Program-made: the position numbers and the translations under genes
DNA from: Tetradesmus obliquus
Lineage: Eukaryota > Chlorophyta > Chlorophyceae > Sphaeropleales > Scenedesmaceae
Direction: 5' to 3'
NCBI GenBank assembly: GCA_030272155.1
Contig: CP126196.1
Span: 5,828,501 to 5,892,500, forward strand
DNA: 64,000 bases
The notes under the pieces: generated by a model
Seen by the model: only the letters and a program-made list of their open reading frames with translations
The model's database searches: none
Told to the model about the DNA's origin: nothing
Shown: one piece after another, positions 10,460-21,600 of the stretch
Position numbering within the stretch: the first letter of the stretch is position 1
Layout: the number at the start of each line of letters is the position of its first letter

Positions 10460-12612
10460 TGGGAAGTCATTTGACGTGCAACGCTGCAGCAATTTTGCTG
10501 CTTGTGCGAGCTCCACACGCTGCTGCTGGACATTAGCAGGTTGCTGTTGTTGCTGCTGCGCTTCAACAGGTGCACATGACAGCAGCCAGCTATGCTGCTG
10601 CAGAGCTGCAGCTGTTCCTCTCTTGACTGGGTCCTTCTGCAGAGCAAGGCCCAGCCAATCCTTGCAAGCATCAGACACTGGCAGCGCAGCAACTCCTGTT
10701 GCAATCTGGCTCTGGCTTCTGCTGAATACAGCACACATGAAGGCACCTGGGCTGCTGGTGTGGTCACCAAAGGGGTGGCGGCCCGCAAGCGTCTCCCAAA
10801 CTAGAACGCCCAGATTCCACACGTCATTCTGCAGCAGCAAAGCAAGTGCGGAAAGCATAACCAACATTTGCATGCATGAATATAGGTACGAGTACCACTC
10901 AGCACACGGACACATATGAAGGCACATCAGCACAGTGCTCTGCATTGCCCCTGCCCTGTAGACGCAGATGAACATCATCATGCAGCAGCTCTGCATGTGT
11001 GCAGTGGGACTGTAACATGGTTGTTTTTGCAGACTATGGCACCATGTGCGGCATAAAATGCTCTGACAACAAAGCCATGCAGCAGCAGACATCAGCTCCT
11101 CTTGATCCCTCACTTGTGGACCAACAGCCACCTCCAGCGATGTGTTGTTGAACGTGGCCTGCACAACCTCTGGTGCTACGTATGCTGGCGTGCCACCCGC
11201 CTGTAGCTGCTTCAGTTGCGGCATGACACTGCAGTCAAAGACAACAATTCCGCAGCTGCTCCTGTGTCGGTTCACTGTCACGCCAACGCCATTTAGTTGC
11301 CTGCTGCTGCTGCCAGCAGTGCTGCTGATGCCGCTGTTACCTGCAGTGCCTGAGGTTGCAGCCGGTATCGTGCTAACACTACTGCTGCTTGCGCAGGGGC
11401 GCAGCAGCGGGACTGGCATGCTTACACTGGCGCTGCTACTATCACTACCTGCTGTCAGGCTGCTGCTGCAGCAGCGGGGGCTGCTGCTGATGCCGCTGAT
11501 GTTGCTGTCGCCTGTGGCTGCGGATGGCAGGGCAATGGCTAGGCCGAAGTCGCCCAGCATGGAATGCTTGCCTGACACAAACACATTCTCTGGCTTGATG
11601 TCGCGGTGCACAAAGCCCTGCATGCATCACAACAGCCAGCACTGCAGGACATAAGCACACAATGGAGGATGTGCATCTGTTGACAGCAGCCAGGCTTTTC
11701 GTCAATCCGATCTCCTCTCCTCCACAACTTCAGCGTGCTTGGTGGGAACGTATACGCTGTGTTGTTGATGATACGCCATCCGCAGAGCTGCTGTACAACT
11801 TGCGCATGTGCTGCCCTGGCATACACAGGTGGTGACACACCATGCCACCCATAGCCTTGCATGCGGCTGCCATAGTATGCAGCAGTGGTATGCAGACCAC
11901 ACAGACAAAACGGCGCTCTCACCAGTCTGTGCATGTGCACCAGCACCTCCAGCAGCGGCGCAGCCACCTGCGCCCGCACAGCGGATTCTGACAGCGCACC
12001 CCCTGCCTGCTCAAGCACGCTGCGCAAGTCACCCTCACAGTGTTCTGTCACAATGGTTGTGCTGTCGTGGTTGTCGAGTGCGGCCCAGAAGGGAACCACA
12101 TGGAGGCTCAGCGCTGACAGCTGCATGTGCAGCTTGATTTCTAGCTCCACCTGCCTTGTCTCATCCTCGTCAAGTTTGGCTTTGCGGTAGGACTTGGCGA
12201 CCCCCTGCTTGTAGGAGGGTGCGCTGCTACATGCCACTGCGCTAGATGTTGTGGGCACTGCACCTGCTGCAGCTGGCTCCCGCCAGCTGGGAGGAGTGCC
12301 TATTGCAAGCCGATTTGCATTGCTGCTTACGTCTGGGACCTTCACAATGCTCACGAAGCAGGTGTTCCCGCAAGCAAGGGTCCGCACAATCTCCAGATGC
12401 TGCACAGTGAGCTGCTGCTGGTGGCCAGGCTGGGGGCAGCTAGCGCCTCTCGCCAGCAGCCTACATCGTGCCCGGCTGGGGCTAGAACTGAGTTGCTGTA
12501 TCTCACGAGCACTGGAGCAGCGCTGCAGCTGGGCATCAGCCATGCCTGTGTGTGTGCAGGTGCTGTGTTTGGGTGGGTCGCTGTTGCTGATGACAGTCAG
12601 GCCAGTCCACAC
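10127..12612 (-). CDS. Serine/threonine protein kinase with a long activation-loop insertion
   Basis: Three exons: 12612-11923, 11617-11114 and 10828-10127, all phase 0 with GT-AG borders. The kinase N-lobe starts near residue 75 (LEIVRTLACGNTCF, a degenerate Gly loop). A likely ATP-binding Lys lies in VAKSYRKAK. Exon 2 gives the catalytic loop HRDIKPEN and the Mg-binding DFG. The APE motif (GTPAYVAPEVV) follows 128 residues after DFG instead of the usual 20-35, because of a Ser-rich insertion. Exon 3 has subdomain IX (DVWNLGVLVWE), a C-lobe end (QQHSWLL) and a Gln/Ala/Ser-rich tail. The first ATG (12612) may be too early; MADAQLQRC at 12543 is an alternative start. The substrate and subfamily cannot be told. 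It should act in the cytosol or nucleus, since no signal peptide or membrane segment is seen. Confidence 0.8.
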
Positions 12613-12880
12613 TACACCTCCACAGCTGCTGTATCCCGATCTGAACGAAATGCAAAGGTACTACCGATGCACATCGTGCAGAAATAAGGCGGAAGAGGCG
12701 TTGCCGCGCAAGCCTTGCGTCTTGAGACGCAAGCTTGAAGGCGGGCGCGGAGCTGTTGTGCGGTAGGACTTGGTCGCTCAATCAGCAAAATCGTTGTAGC
12801 ACGTGTAATTACGTTGAAAGAAAATTGAACAACCTTGAAGAATACAATGCAGGCATAGCACGGCGATGGGAAGGGCAGCT

Positions 12881-12995
12881 TCGTAGGGGGAAGGCAGAAG
12901 TCCCGGTGCATGACCGAGGTTTTGTGTGTCGGCCCTGCCCTCTTCCCTCCGTTTAATTCCGCCCTCTGAAAAGAGGGCGTAGACACTTTCAACTT
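12881..12995 (+). mobile_element. Orphan 3' tail of a Dualen-like retrotransposon
   Basis: Shares TCCCGGTGCATGACCGAGGT, TGTGTGTCGGCCCTGCC and GGCGTAGACACTTTCAACTTT with 24403-24515. It also shares the last parts with the 3' end of the minus-strand element at 15326-15450. It ends at CAACTTT like the others, as expected for severely 5'-truncated insertions. Confidence 0.65.
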
Positions 12996-14545
12996 TAACC
13001 TTCAAGGGCAGCTACAGGCCTGAATGGCAGGACGAAGAAGCAAGCTTGACAAGTAAGGCTCGCTGTGCTCGCACCCCCGAAAGTTTGTGTCGATTCTTTG
13101 CGGGAGGTCTTGGCAGCACAACGAACGCAGCAATGTTGCCGCTGTGCAGCGTGTCAGGGTGCAGGTCACGTGATGCGCTCGCTGGTCTTGTGCCTGAGGA
13201 AGATTCCAATCCTCAAAGTATTGTATTGGTGGCGCTGCTAGCAAGTAACAGCGCTGTTACTGCACCCTCGTTCACCCCTCCGCAAGGGGGTACATTGAAG
13301 AACACAGAGGGATGGAGGTCGCGGGTGCAAGGAAGGGGCACAGAGAAACACAAAGGGAGTACATGCTCCGGCCTTTTCAGGCATCACAGGCAGTATGCTG
13401 AAGGCCTGCATGTGCAGGGGGGGGGGGGGGGGGGGGGGGGCAGTCCCCTCCGCCCACAACCATTGTGCCCTATGCATGGCATCTTGCACAACAGCTTGCT
13501 CAGCCTGATCTTAAATAACCTCCTGCCGGCATCGTCAGGCACGCCTGCGCTGGGGGAGAGTATTAGTACTAGAGTAGAACCTACACAAGCTGGTACCCTT
13601 ACATGGGTTACCTCGAGTGGAGGATGCCGCATATGCATTTGATGGCAATATGGTTATGCATGTTTTGGAACACTTCTTTCACTTTTAGATTTGTGGACGA
13701 CCTGTCAGCCGCGTGCAATCCTTTCATGAAGTACTTGTCATACGAGAATGACAGTATACTTAAAGGCTTGTACCCGGACGATTAGAGTGAGGGCGGAGAC
13801 TGTGGCCTTCCGGCCAGCGTTATTTTCCGTGTTACACCGGCTCTTCCGACTCGAATTGCTCCGAAGTTTCTGAAGCTGTGGCGGCACGCAAGAGAACACT
13901 GCAATATGCGGACACAACTCCTGCAACCGCCTCAGTGGGGTTCCACGGCGAACTGGTGGTTTCTCGTGTTGTGCACATGCGGATGCTGCATGGCACAGTC
14001 GTGGCAAGGGTGCTGTACAGCACAGCACAACATGTTGTGACAGGTTCGTTCTTGTGGTTGGCAGCAGTATTGTTGCGTATATTGAACAAGTACCTCCATT
14101 GAAATGGTATATATATGAGATAGTTATTATATGGATGGGTGTGGGTGTTACCAGAGGTGCTGTTTGCGCTGTGGTTGAAAATCCACATGCATTCCTTATC
14201 AGACTGTGTCTGCAGGCTTCCCACAGTGGGAAACAATGCATTTCTGATGATTGAATCTATACCTGCCCTGCAATAATGCTTAACAAGGCATGTTATTGAC
14301 CGAGAGTTTTCATACAGCATGTAAAGCATTCCAAGAGGACGCTTCATTATTGTATGGGCCACTGATCTAGCCGTTGTAGTACTACTGACACAAGATCGCA
14401 GTGCATGTACAAAACATAATAAGTACTTCGCTTCAAGCGATCGGTCTTCTCATCTACATCAACGGTGACATGAGTGTAAAGCAGACACACACCCTTTAGT
14501 GGCAGAGCGCTGTTGAGCATGCTGAGTGCGCAATCAGCATAGGCT
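12996..14545. other. Intergenic, no gene seen
   Basis: Short overlapping ORFs only. A 24-base G homopolymer lies at 13417-13440. Nothing else is recognised. Confidence 0.45.
13417..13440 (+). repeat. Poly-G run of 24
   Basis: 24 consecutive G. The true length is uncertain because such runs are error-prone in sequencing and assembly. Confidence 0.8.
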
Positions 14546-14547
14546 GT

Positions 14548-15240
14548 GCTGCTTCAGCCAAGGGGGCGCTGACTCCCCTTGAATCCTGTCACACCCCTTG
14601 TAGCAGCGGGGTAAACAATGGGAGTTAGTAGATGTAACACGACGGAAATATTTCTACATGCCTCAGAGGGATATATGTGTGCTAACTTCCACTAACTTCC
14701 AACATATTCCAAAAAGGGTGGGAAATCAGCGGAAGTTGGGAGGTAAAATCCAGTGGGCAGGGTTAAAACCGGGGAAGTTGGGAGCTAGTGGGATTTAGTG
14801 GCAAGGCCAACGCAGGGAGTTAGTGCAAACAGCCAAGGATTTAGGGGAGTTAGCTGCTCAAGACATGGACAGGGCACCTGTAACTGCCAGAGGTCCCCTG
14901 GGCCCCGCCCTGGGGTGTCTGCGCCCTGTAAATGATGTCAGAAAACACTAGTGGCTTGGCAACTACTAACTTCCTGGCTTGCGTCACAGATTCCCCTAAT
15001 ATCCTGAAATGAGGCTTTTAGGGGGAAGTTAGGAGGTAAAGTCCACTGGGAGACCCCAAAACCATGGAAGTTGGGAGTTAGCAGAAGTTTGTTTTTCCAC
15101 TATGTTGATTTGGCCCCTTTAGACCACGTACAACACAGCTGTGCAAGCAGAATCACTAACTTCCACCGTTTACCCCTCCGCTACAAGGGGTGTGACAGGA
15201 GTTAAGGGGAGTCGACATGACCTTCTTGAGCCGATGCCCA
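14548..15240. mobile_element. Non-autonomous TIR element (MITE-like)
   Basis: The ends are inverted repeats of about 75 bp. Left reads CTCCCCTTGAATCCTGTCAC then ACCCCTTGTAGC. The right end, reverse complemented, reads CTCCCCTTAACTCCTGTCAC then ACCCCTTGTAGC. The interior has no ORF and is made of recurring GGAAGTT / GGGAGTTAG / ACTAACTTCC motifs. A second copy of its interior and right end lies at 17726-18404, without the left inverted repeat. Confidence 0.6.
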
Positions 15241-15325
15241 GGCTGGACTGCCTGGCACGTCCTGTACATAGCTATAGCTATTGCTGCTCATACATCATGA
15301 TGCGCACGCAAGGCTAAATGGCGCC
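14647..15325 (+). repeat. 679-bp direct repeat, left copy
   Basis: Matches 17726-18404 over exactly 679 bp with no length change and only a few substitutions (for example at 14675, 14763 and 14807). It brackets the retroelement fragment 15326-17725 and starts inside the TIR element, leaving that element's left inverted repeat outside. Confidence 0.9.
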
Positions 15326-17725
15326 GAAAAGAAAGTTGAAAGTGTCTACGCCCTCTTTGCAGGGAGCGGAATTAACGGAGGGCAAAGGACAGGGCCTTAA
15401 CACCGTGTAACAGTGTCACGGGACTCCCGCCCTTCCCCTACGACAAGCTCTGCCATCAGCAATCCATCTAAAACCATATGACTTCCTCCTTAAAAAGCTG
15501 CGAGTTCTCTGGGTCTTCAGAGCAGCAGGCGTCTCCACTGCCCCCTGCTGTGCTGTCGTGGTTCCAGCACGCTCCTCTCGCTGCTTCCGCTAAACACAAG
15601 ATCAAATGATACCAAATGACCACAATGTAGAGCCGTCCCAACAATGAGGCCATGCTAGCAGGCATCAACCCATCACCGCTGCTGCTGCTGCTGCCCACCA
15701 CATCCAGCACCCCTGCCACCCCTTTCCCCAAAGTCTTCCCAGCCCCAGCCATATGCATTGGAGGTAACTATCCTCCCTTCTTTTTCTTGCGTTTTTTGCG
15801 CTTGAAGTTGGGTAGTCTGGGCCCTTGCCTCTTCTGGCCGTTCTTAGCTGCATTGCTGCTGCTGCTGCCGCTGCCGCTGTTTCGCTGTGTTACACAGGTG
15901 GCACCTGCTGCTTGGCTTTGTTGGCGCCATTGCTTGCCCAGACGAGTGCCCATCTTGATGCGTCTGTATCTTATCACATTGGTGAGTGATCGAATGGCTT
16001 GGAGATGCAGGTTGCGCAGGAGTGTGTCCAGGGCTGGGGACGTGACGCCCAGTGCTTCCTTCAAAAGCTTCTTGGCGCTGGTGTACACTGTACCAGCGAC
16101 TCCCAGGGGGATAACCACCAGTTGTATTTCAGTGTCGTTCGTAGAGCTGTACTTCCTTATTGCTTGCAGTAGACTGTGGTGCTGCTCCCTGGCATGCATC
16201 ACTTGGTCTTGCGGCTGCGTGTCCCTGCAGTACTTGACCTCCACTAATGTGTAGCTGTGCTTGATGCTCGTGTCCTTGCTGGTGCGATATAGCACCATGT
16301 CTGGTTTGTGTGCTTTGACTAGTGCCTCTTTTTCTTCCGCAGGCATGCTCGGCGGCAATATCCTTGCTGGCAGGAACTGGGTCATTGTCTGCAGTCCATC
16401 AGCTTTCTGTGCAGCCTTGCTTACGTCCATGGCCACAACTTGTGCACCATTCTCACCGGTGAGTATGGCTTTTGCTATGAGCAGCACCGCTTCATTATGG
16501 CGCTTGGTGACCGCCAGGGACAGGTCAGGGCAGCCGCTCACTGAGTGCATTGTGCCATCTGGCTGGCCGCACAGCACACATTTGTCTGATGTAGCTTTTC
16601 CGTACCACCAGGCTCGTTTCTGTGAATAAAAAGTGCCGGTTCGCACTTTCAGTGCGTTCACCAGCTCGCGATATGTAACTGCAGTGGATGTGAGGAAGGC
16701 ATGGCTTACTTTTTCTGTATCACGTGCCGTTTCCTGTGCTGCAGAGAAGCAGATGGCGTTGGTGTTGGAGCCGCCAAACCTGTGGCACTTATGGGCCATG
16801 GTGTGGAGCGAGGCAACGTCATGCACTGGCTGTGGCGGTGTGGGTACCTCCTTTCCTGGCTCCTGCGTTTCTGGGCGGTGTGGCCACGCCATGTTCGGCC
16901 TACTGTTGCTGGGTGTGGATATCACCGCATCTGCCTTTCGCGTCCCTTTTGCGACACTTGTGGCAATCTCATCAGCGTGCTCATTGCCTGGAATGCCTAT
17001 GTGGGACTTCACTTTGTAGAGGTGAATAGGCCGACCTCCTGCAGCTATGGAGCTTACTATCTGCTGTAGCAGCGCTGCGTGTCTGTGAAAGCCAAGGCAG
17101 ATGTCTTGTGGTCTCGTCACCATTCTATGGATCTGATATATAAATGCAAGGCTGTCGGTGGCAATGTGCCTGCATCGCATGGTGATTGCTTTGTAAGCAG
17201 CCGCCAGCTCTGCACGGTTTATTGTGTCGTCGTATGGGTAGGCTTCGTCGCTGGGCAGGCATGCCACCTCGCGTTCTCCTGTTGTGGTGCCTGGCCGCGG
17301 CGCTGGTATGTAGACTGCAGCACCTATTCGAGGTACTGTTCGTCCTTGTGCGTTTATGGTTGCTTTTGCCCCTTCCGCCGGTGCTGCTGATGGCATCATG
17401 TTTGGCGGTTGTTCTTCTGGTGTGGCTGCGCATGTCTTCTTACTGTTGTTGCTCAGGAAGCTGCCATCTGTGTAGGCCAGCTGCCTCCAGTTGTACCTCA
17501 ACGGGATCGGTGCTGTTGTACATGTGTCTGGGAGACAGCCAGGGTTGTTCGCGCCATGGCTGCTTTGCGAGCTGCTGTCGGCTGGCAGCTTTCGTATCTT
17601 GGCGGCTGCGCGTGCTCGTTGTTGTGTAGCGCTTGTATGAGAATTATCCAATAGCTGCTCGGCACGACGGTGCCACTGCCGCATGAGTGCAGGTGTTGCT
17701 CGAGCAGGAGCTGGTTCATCCAAAT
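15326..17725 (-). mobile_element. 5'-truncated Dualen/RandI-type non-LTR retrotransposon
   Basis: A 2,400-bp insert lying exactly between the two 679-bp direct repeats. The 3' UTR (15326-15767) ends in the family tail GGCGTAGACACTTTCAACTTT. Its 5' end opens straight into an uninterrupted frame, so the copy is truncated just upstream of the RNase H domain. Confidence 0.75.
15768..17725 (-). CDS. Retrotransposon ORF fragment: RNase H, CCHC finger, restriction-like endonuclease
   Basis: About 652 codons, open to the truncation point; the first codons are TTG-GAT-GAA, not a real start. Domains in order: RNase H with YTDGS, NRAELAAAY, ATDSLAF and KSHIGIPGNEHAD (positions ~85-260); a CCHC finger C..C..(6)H....C in KCVLCGQPDGTMHSVSGC (~370-390); then RHN, HKPDMVLY and LVEVKYCRD (~400-500). 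The last set is the pattern of the restriction-like endonuclease of R2-type elements. The C terminus is Ser- and Lys-rich (KRKKRKKKKGG). Together with the APE-type endonuclease in the neighbouring fragment, this fits the Dualen/RandI clade, known to carry both endonucleases. The frame has no stop or frameshift, so this copy is recent. It lacks the reverse transcriptase and cannot act alone. Confidence 0.8.
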
Positions 17726-18404
17726 AATATTTCTACATGCCTCAGAGGGATATCTGTGTGCTAACTTCCACTAACTTCCAACATATTCCAAAAAGGGTGG
17801 GAAATCAGCGGAAGTTGGGAGGTAAAATCCAGTGGGCAGGGTCAAAACCGGGGAAGTTGGGAGCTAGTGGGATTTAGTGGCAAGGCGAACGCAGGGAGTT
17901 AGTGCAAACAGCCAAGGATTTAGGGGAGTTAGCTGCTCAAGACATGGACAGGGCACCTGTAACTGCCAGAGGTCCCCTGGGCCCCGCCCTGGGGTGTCTG
18001 CGCCCTGTAAATGATGTCAGAAAACACTAGTGGCTTGGCAACTACTAACTTCCTGGCTTGCGTCACAGATTCCCCTAATATCCTGAAATGAGGCTTTTAG
18101 GGGGAAGTTAGGAGGTAAAGTCCACTGGGAGACCCCAAAACCATGGAAGTTGGGAGTTAGCAGAAGTTTGTTTTTCCACTATGTTGATTTGGCCCCTTTA
18201 GACCACGTACAACACAGCTGTGCAAGCAGAATCACTAACTTCCACCGTTTACCCCTCCGCTACAAGGGGTGTGACAGGAGTTAAGGGGAGTCGACATGAC
18301 CTTCTTGAGCCGATGCCCAGGCTGGACTGCCTGGCACGTCCTGTACATAGCTATAGCTATTGCTGCTCATACATCATGATGCGCACGCAAGGCTAAATGG
18401 CGCC
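17726..18404 (+). repeat. 679-bp direct repeat, right copy
   Basis: Second copy of 14647-15325. It begins abruptly at the 5' end of the truncated retroelement and ends at GGCGCC followed by sequence unrelated to that after the left copy. Confidence 0.9.
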
Positions 18405-18690
18405 CTTTACGCGGCAGCACTTCCTGCAGACCCAGCAGCTGTAACATGCTGCTGCTCGAAGCCTACCCATGCCTGAACGAAGCTCGAAGAACCTAATCAA
18501 ACGGATCTTGAAATAAAGATACATATAAACCGTTGAAGACGGATTTACGTCGCGTCTGTGCCGCGCAGCCATGCTGCGATGGTCTCCGCGAGCCAGCCCT
18601 TTACACCGCGCGGCTTTCGATGCTACGGACTGCACCACACCTCATTATGGTCTCAAACGAAGGCTTACAATAAGATCTTTCACATTGTTT
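18405..18690. other. Short unassigned spacer
   Basis: Lies between the right direct repeat and the 3' edge of the second Dualen-like fragment. On the minus strand, coding similarity stops near 18690 at a GTGAGT sequence. No other feature is recognised. Confidence 0.4.
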
Positions 18691-21600
18691 TGTACTCACG
18701 GGCTGAGACTGCCTCGTCAAGGACATCGCTGCCTCCCCCTCCTGGGTCGCTCCACGCATTGATGTGTTTGGGTTTGACGTTGCGCTTCCCGACCATCATT
18801 GGCAGGGCGTTTGCTAGCTTCACCAACGTGCGGTCTGGTGTGAGCATGCTTTCCACAGTCCCTATTCCTACTGCTTGCAGGGAGTGCTAACAGATTAGCG
18901 CAGATCTTGCGCTAGTTGGGCATACCAACTGCATGGGTCCTTTAGGATTGTTGCTATTGATTATGCCAGGGTGTGTGTGTCTTCAAGTGCCGCTTGACTT
19001 TCCCCGTCTTTTCGTAGTTCGATTCCGCACCCCGCAAATGTTGCCAGTTGGCGGAGCCGCATGCAGTGGCGCATGATACTTGGTGCTTTTTCTGCCGTCA
19101 ATCTGTCAATGCTCTGTCTCTGAAGTTGTATCAAGGCTTTGGTGATTACGCCAAATCTGCCTGTGTCATTCATGGCTCTGGTGACGCGTTGTATGCACGT
19201 GGTGGTGTAGTCCACTTCTAGGGAGGGGCTGCAGCCCAGGCCCCTATCGCCTTATCCATGTGAGCTGCAGCTGTGGGCATTGATACGGCTGACCCCATGC
19301 TTGTTTGGTGGCTCTGGTCAACAAGCTGTCAAATAGTTTGATGTCAGACCATGAATAGGGGGCCGGGCGGTGGCACCGCCATTGCATATGTGATTTTAGG
19401 GCGGGTACAGGTGCGAATGATCCTCTCATTTTTAGCAGTGCATGCATATGAGGTTTTCAGGGCCGTTACCATTTCTCCTATCTGTTTCAGCATTGCCGTG
19501 AGCTGGTGCGTAAAGTTCAGATCCATTGTCCAGTGTACTCCAAGGAGTTTGAACGGTGCTCTGGGGGGCAAAAATGTGATGTGTTTGCCCTGAATCTGTA
19601 TGGTGTTGGTAAGCTGCGTGCGTAGAGTTTCTTCATCGTAAGGCTTGTTTGGTTGGTGGTAGTGCAGCGCACCTGTCACCAGGGCCTTTACATTGTTTGC
19701 CATCAGGTGGCCCCAGTCGGCATATCTGCTGAACTTTCTCGTTTGGTATTTCAGGTCGGGAAGGGCTTGTGGTCCCCCTGTGACGATGTTTATGTCGTCT
19801 GCAAATGTTATGTTGCTGATGTGATTCTCCTCTCGTGTTGTAGGGTCTTGGATGGCGCCGACAAGGTATCCTGTAGCTCCTGCTTGGAGCCACCTCAGAA
19901 GCGGTTCAATGTATAGAATAAAGAGGAATGGTGAAAGACTGTCTCCTTGTATGGTGCCTCTATCAATTGTTAGTGCCCTGGTCGGGCCGTGCGGGGTCTG
20001 ATCTGTTGTGGTGGTGGCTGTGTACAAGTCTTTCACCACTTCTACATTGCATCTGTTGGGAAGCCCAGGTCGTACAGGATCCACAGCATATTGTCGTGCG
20101 AAATCATGTCAAATGCTTCGGTGAGGTCGTCTTGCAGCAAGTAGATATTTTGTTTTGTCCAGTGGGCATCTTCCAGGAGCATCACCATCATTTCTAGTTG
20201 GTGTACAGTTGAGCGTTTGTTTCGAAAGCCAGCCTGCATGTTGCTGATCATGCCTTGCCGCTCTGCTCTATCTGCCATGGCAAATGCTACCATGCGCTTC
20301 CACAGCTTGTACACCGTGAGCTCCAGCCCTATACGTCTATAGTACTGTAGTTCCAGTGGTGTTGCTCACCTTCCAATCTGTTGGTGTAAGACCAGTGGCC
20401 CACATGATACGGAACAAGTTGTGTATTGCTTTCTTGCCCTCTTCAGGCAAGAGCTGCAGAAGCTCGTTTGCAACTCCATTTGGGCCCGGGGCTTTCCCTT
20501 GTGCCGATGTGTTGAGACAGTTCTGGTACGCAAGTTCATCGTCCATAGCTGGATGCAGCCATTGTCTAGGCCCAGCAGGTGCGGTGTTCTGTAGTAGGCC
20601 TTTGTTCTGCAAATTCAGGGCTGTATCCCACACACATTGTCTGTCAGCTTCCTCGGGCATGTATTTACCGGTCTTGCCGTTCGGCTCTGGTGCGGTCATC
20701 TTTTTCTCGTAACACGCTGCTGTGTATTCCAAAATTTGCTCTCTCGCTGTGAGCAGTCTGCCATCTTCTGTTCTGAGAGCCCTGCCAGCCATCACTGGTG
20801 TTGATTGGTGTTGTCCTGTGGCTATCTTGTTTCCACGTTTTTGATTTTTCTCCAGGCTGGCTTGCGCGCGACGCCTCGCTTTTTGTTCAGAGATTTTCTT
20901 GTCTTGTTTGTTGATTTTCTTTATGTGCCTGCGGATCTCATCATGCGTGGCTGTCAGCGCTGATTCTTCATGCAGTTGCGTGGCTGTTGTGTGTTTTTGC
21001 ACAAGATCATCCACTGCAGTTTTGTGTGCAGCCGTTATGTTAGGATCCTCAGGTCGTAATGGCTGCAGTGGATGTCGCATTGCAAACAGCCTATGTGCCA
21101 CTTCTTTGTTCATGTAGTAGTATTTTTTCCTTTGTCTGGTGGCTGTGCGTGGTCTGTAGTGTTCTCCTGTGATGTTGTTTGGTCTCTTGGGGCACATGTC
21201 AATGTAGGTCTGTTTTGCATTTGCAAGTGCTTGCATAACCTTCCGCCCTAGTCTATCCACCATTTCCCGTGCACTTTCAGTGCCAAGATGTGTGAGGGGT
21301 TGGGGCCGTTCGGCCGTCACGCTTTCCAACATCTGCCAGTGTCGCTTCACATATTCATCAACCAGTTGTTCTGTCTCGGCATGCAGGCTGGTCAGTTCTG
21401 ACTGATGGTTGGCAGCTATGGCAATACCTATGGCTGTTTTTTTGTGCTTGGTTGGGCTTCTGCATTTTTTTGCTGACATCCCCTTTCGTTGTGTTTTCAA
21501 AGCTGCTCCTGTCAATTAGGGGTGGCAGCGGGGGCAGGAGGTTTATCTTGGTGTATGGTATGCTTGCCAGCAGCCCATCATGGTCCAAGGTTTCACTCCC

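Noticed and set aside
11142-11654. 170-codon plus-strand frame
   Set aside because: Shadow of the kinase exon on the other strand; Leu/Pro-rich from reversed Ser/Ala codons.
14647-18404. The 679-bp direct repeats as LTRs of an LTR retrotransposon
   Set aside because: No TG...CA ends, primer site or polypurine tract, and the interior is a truncated non-LTR element ending in its own family tail.
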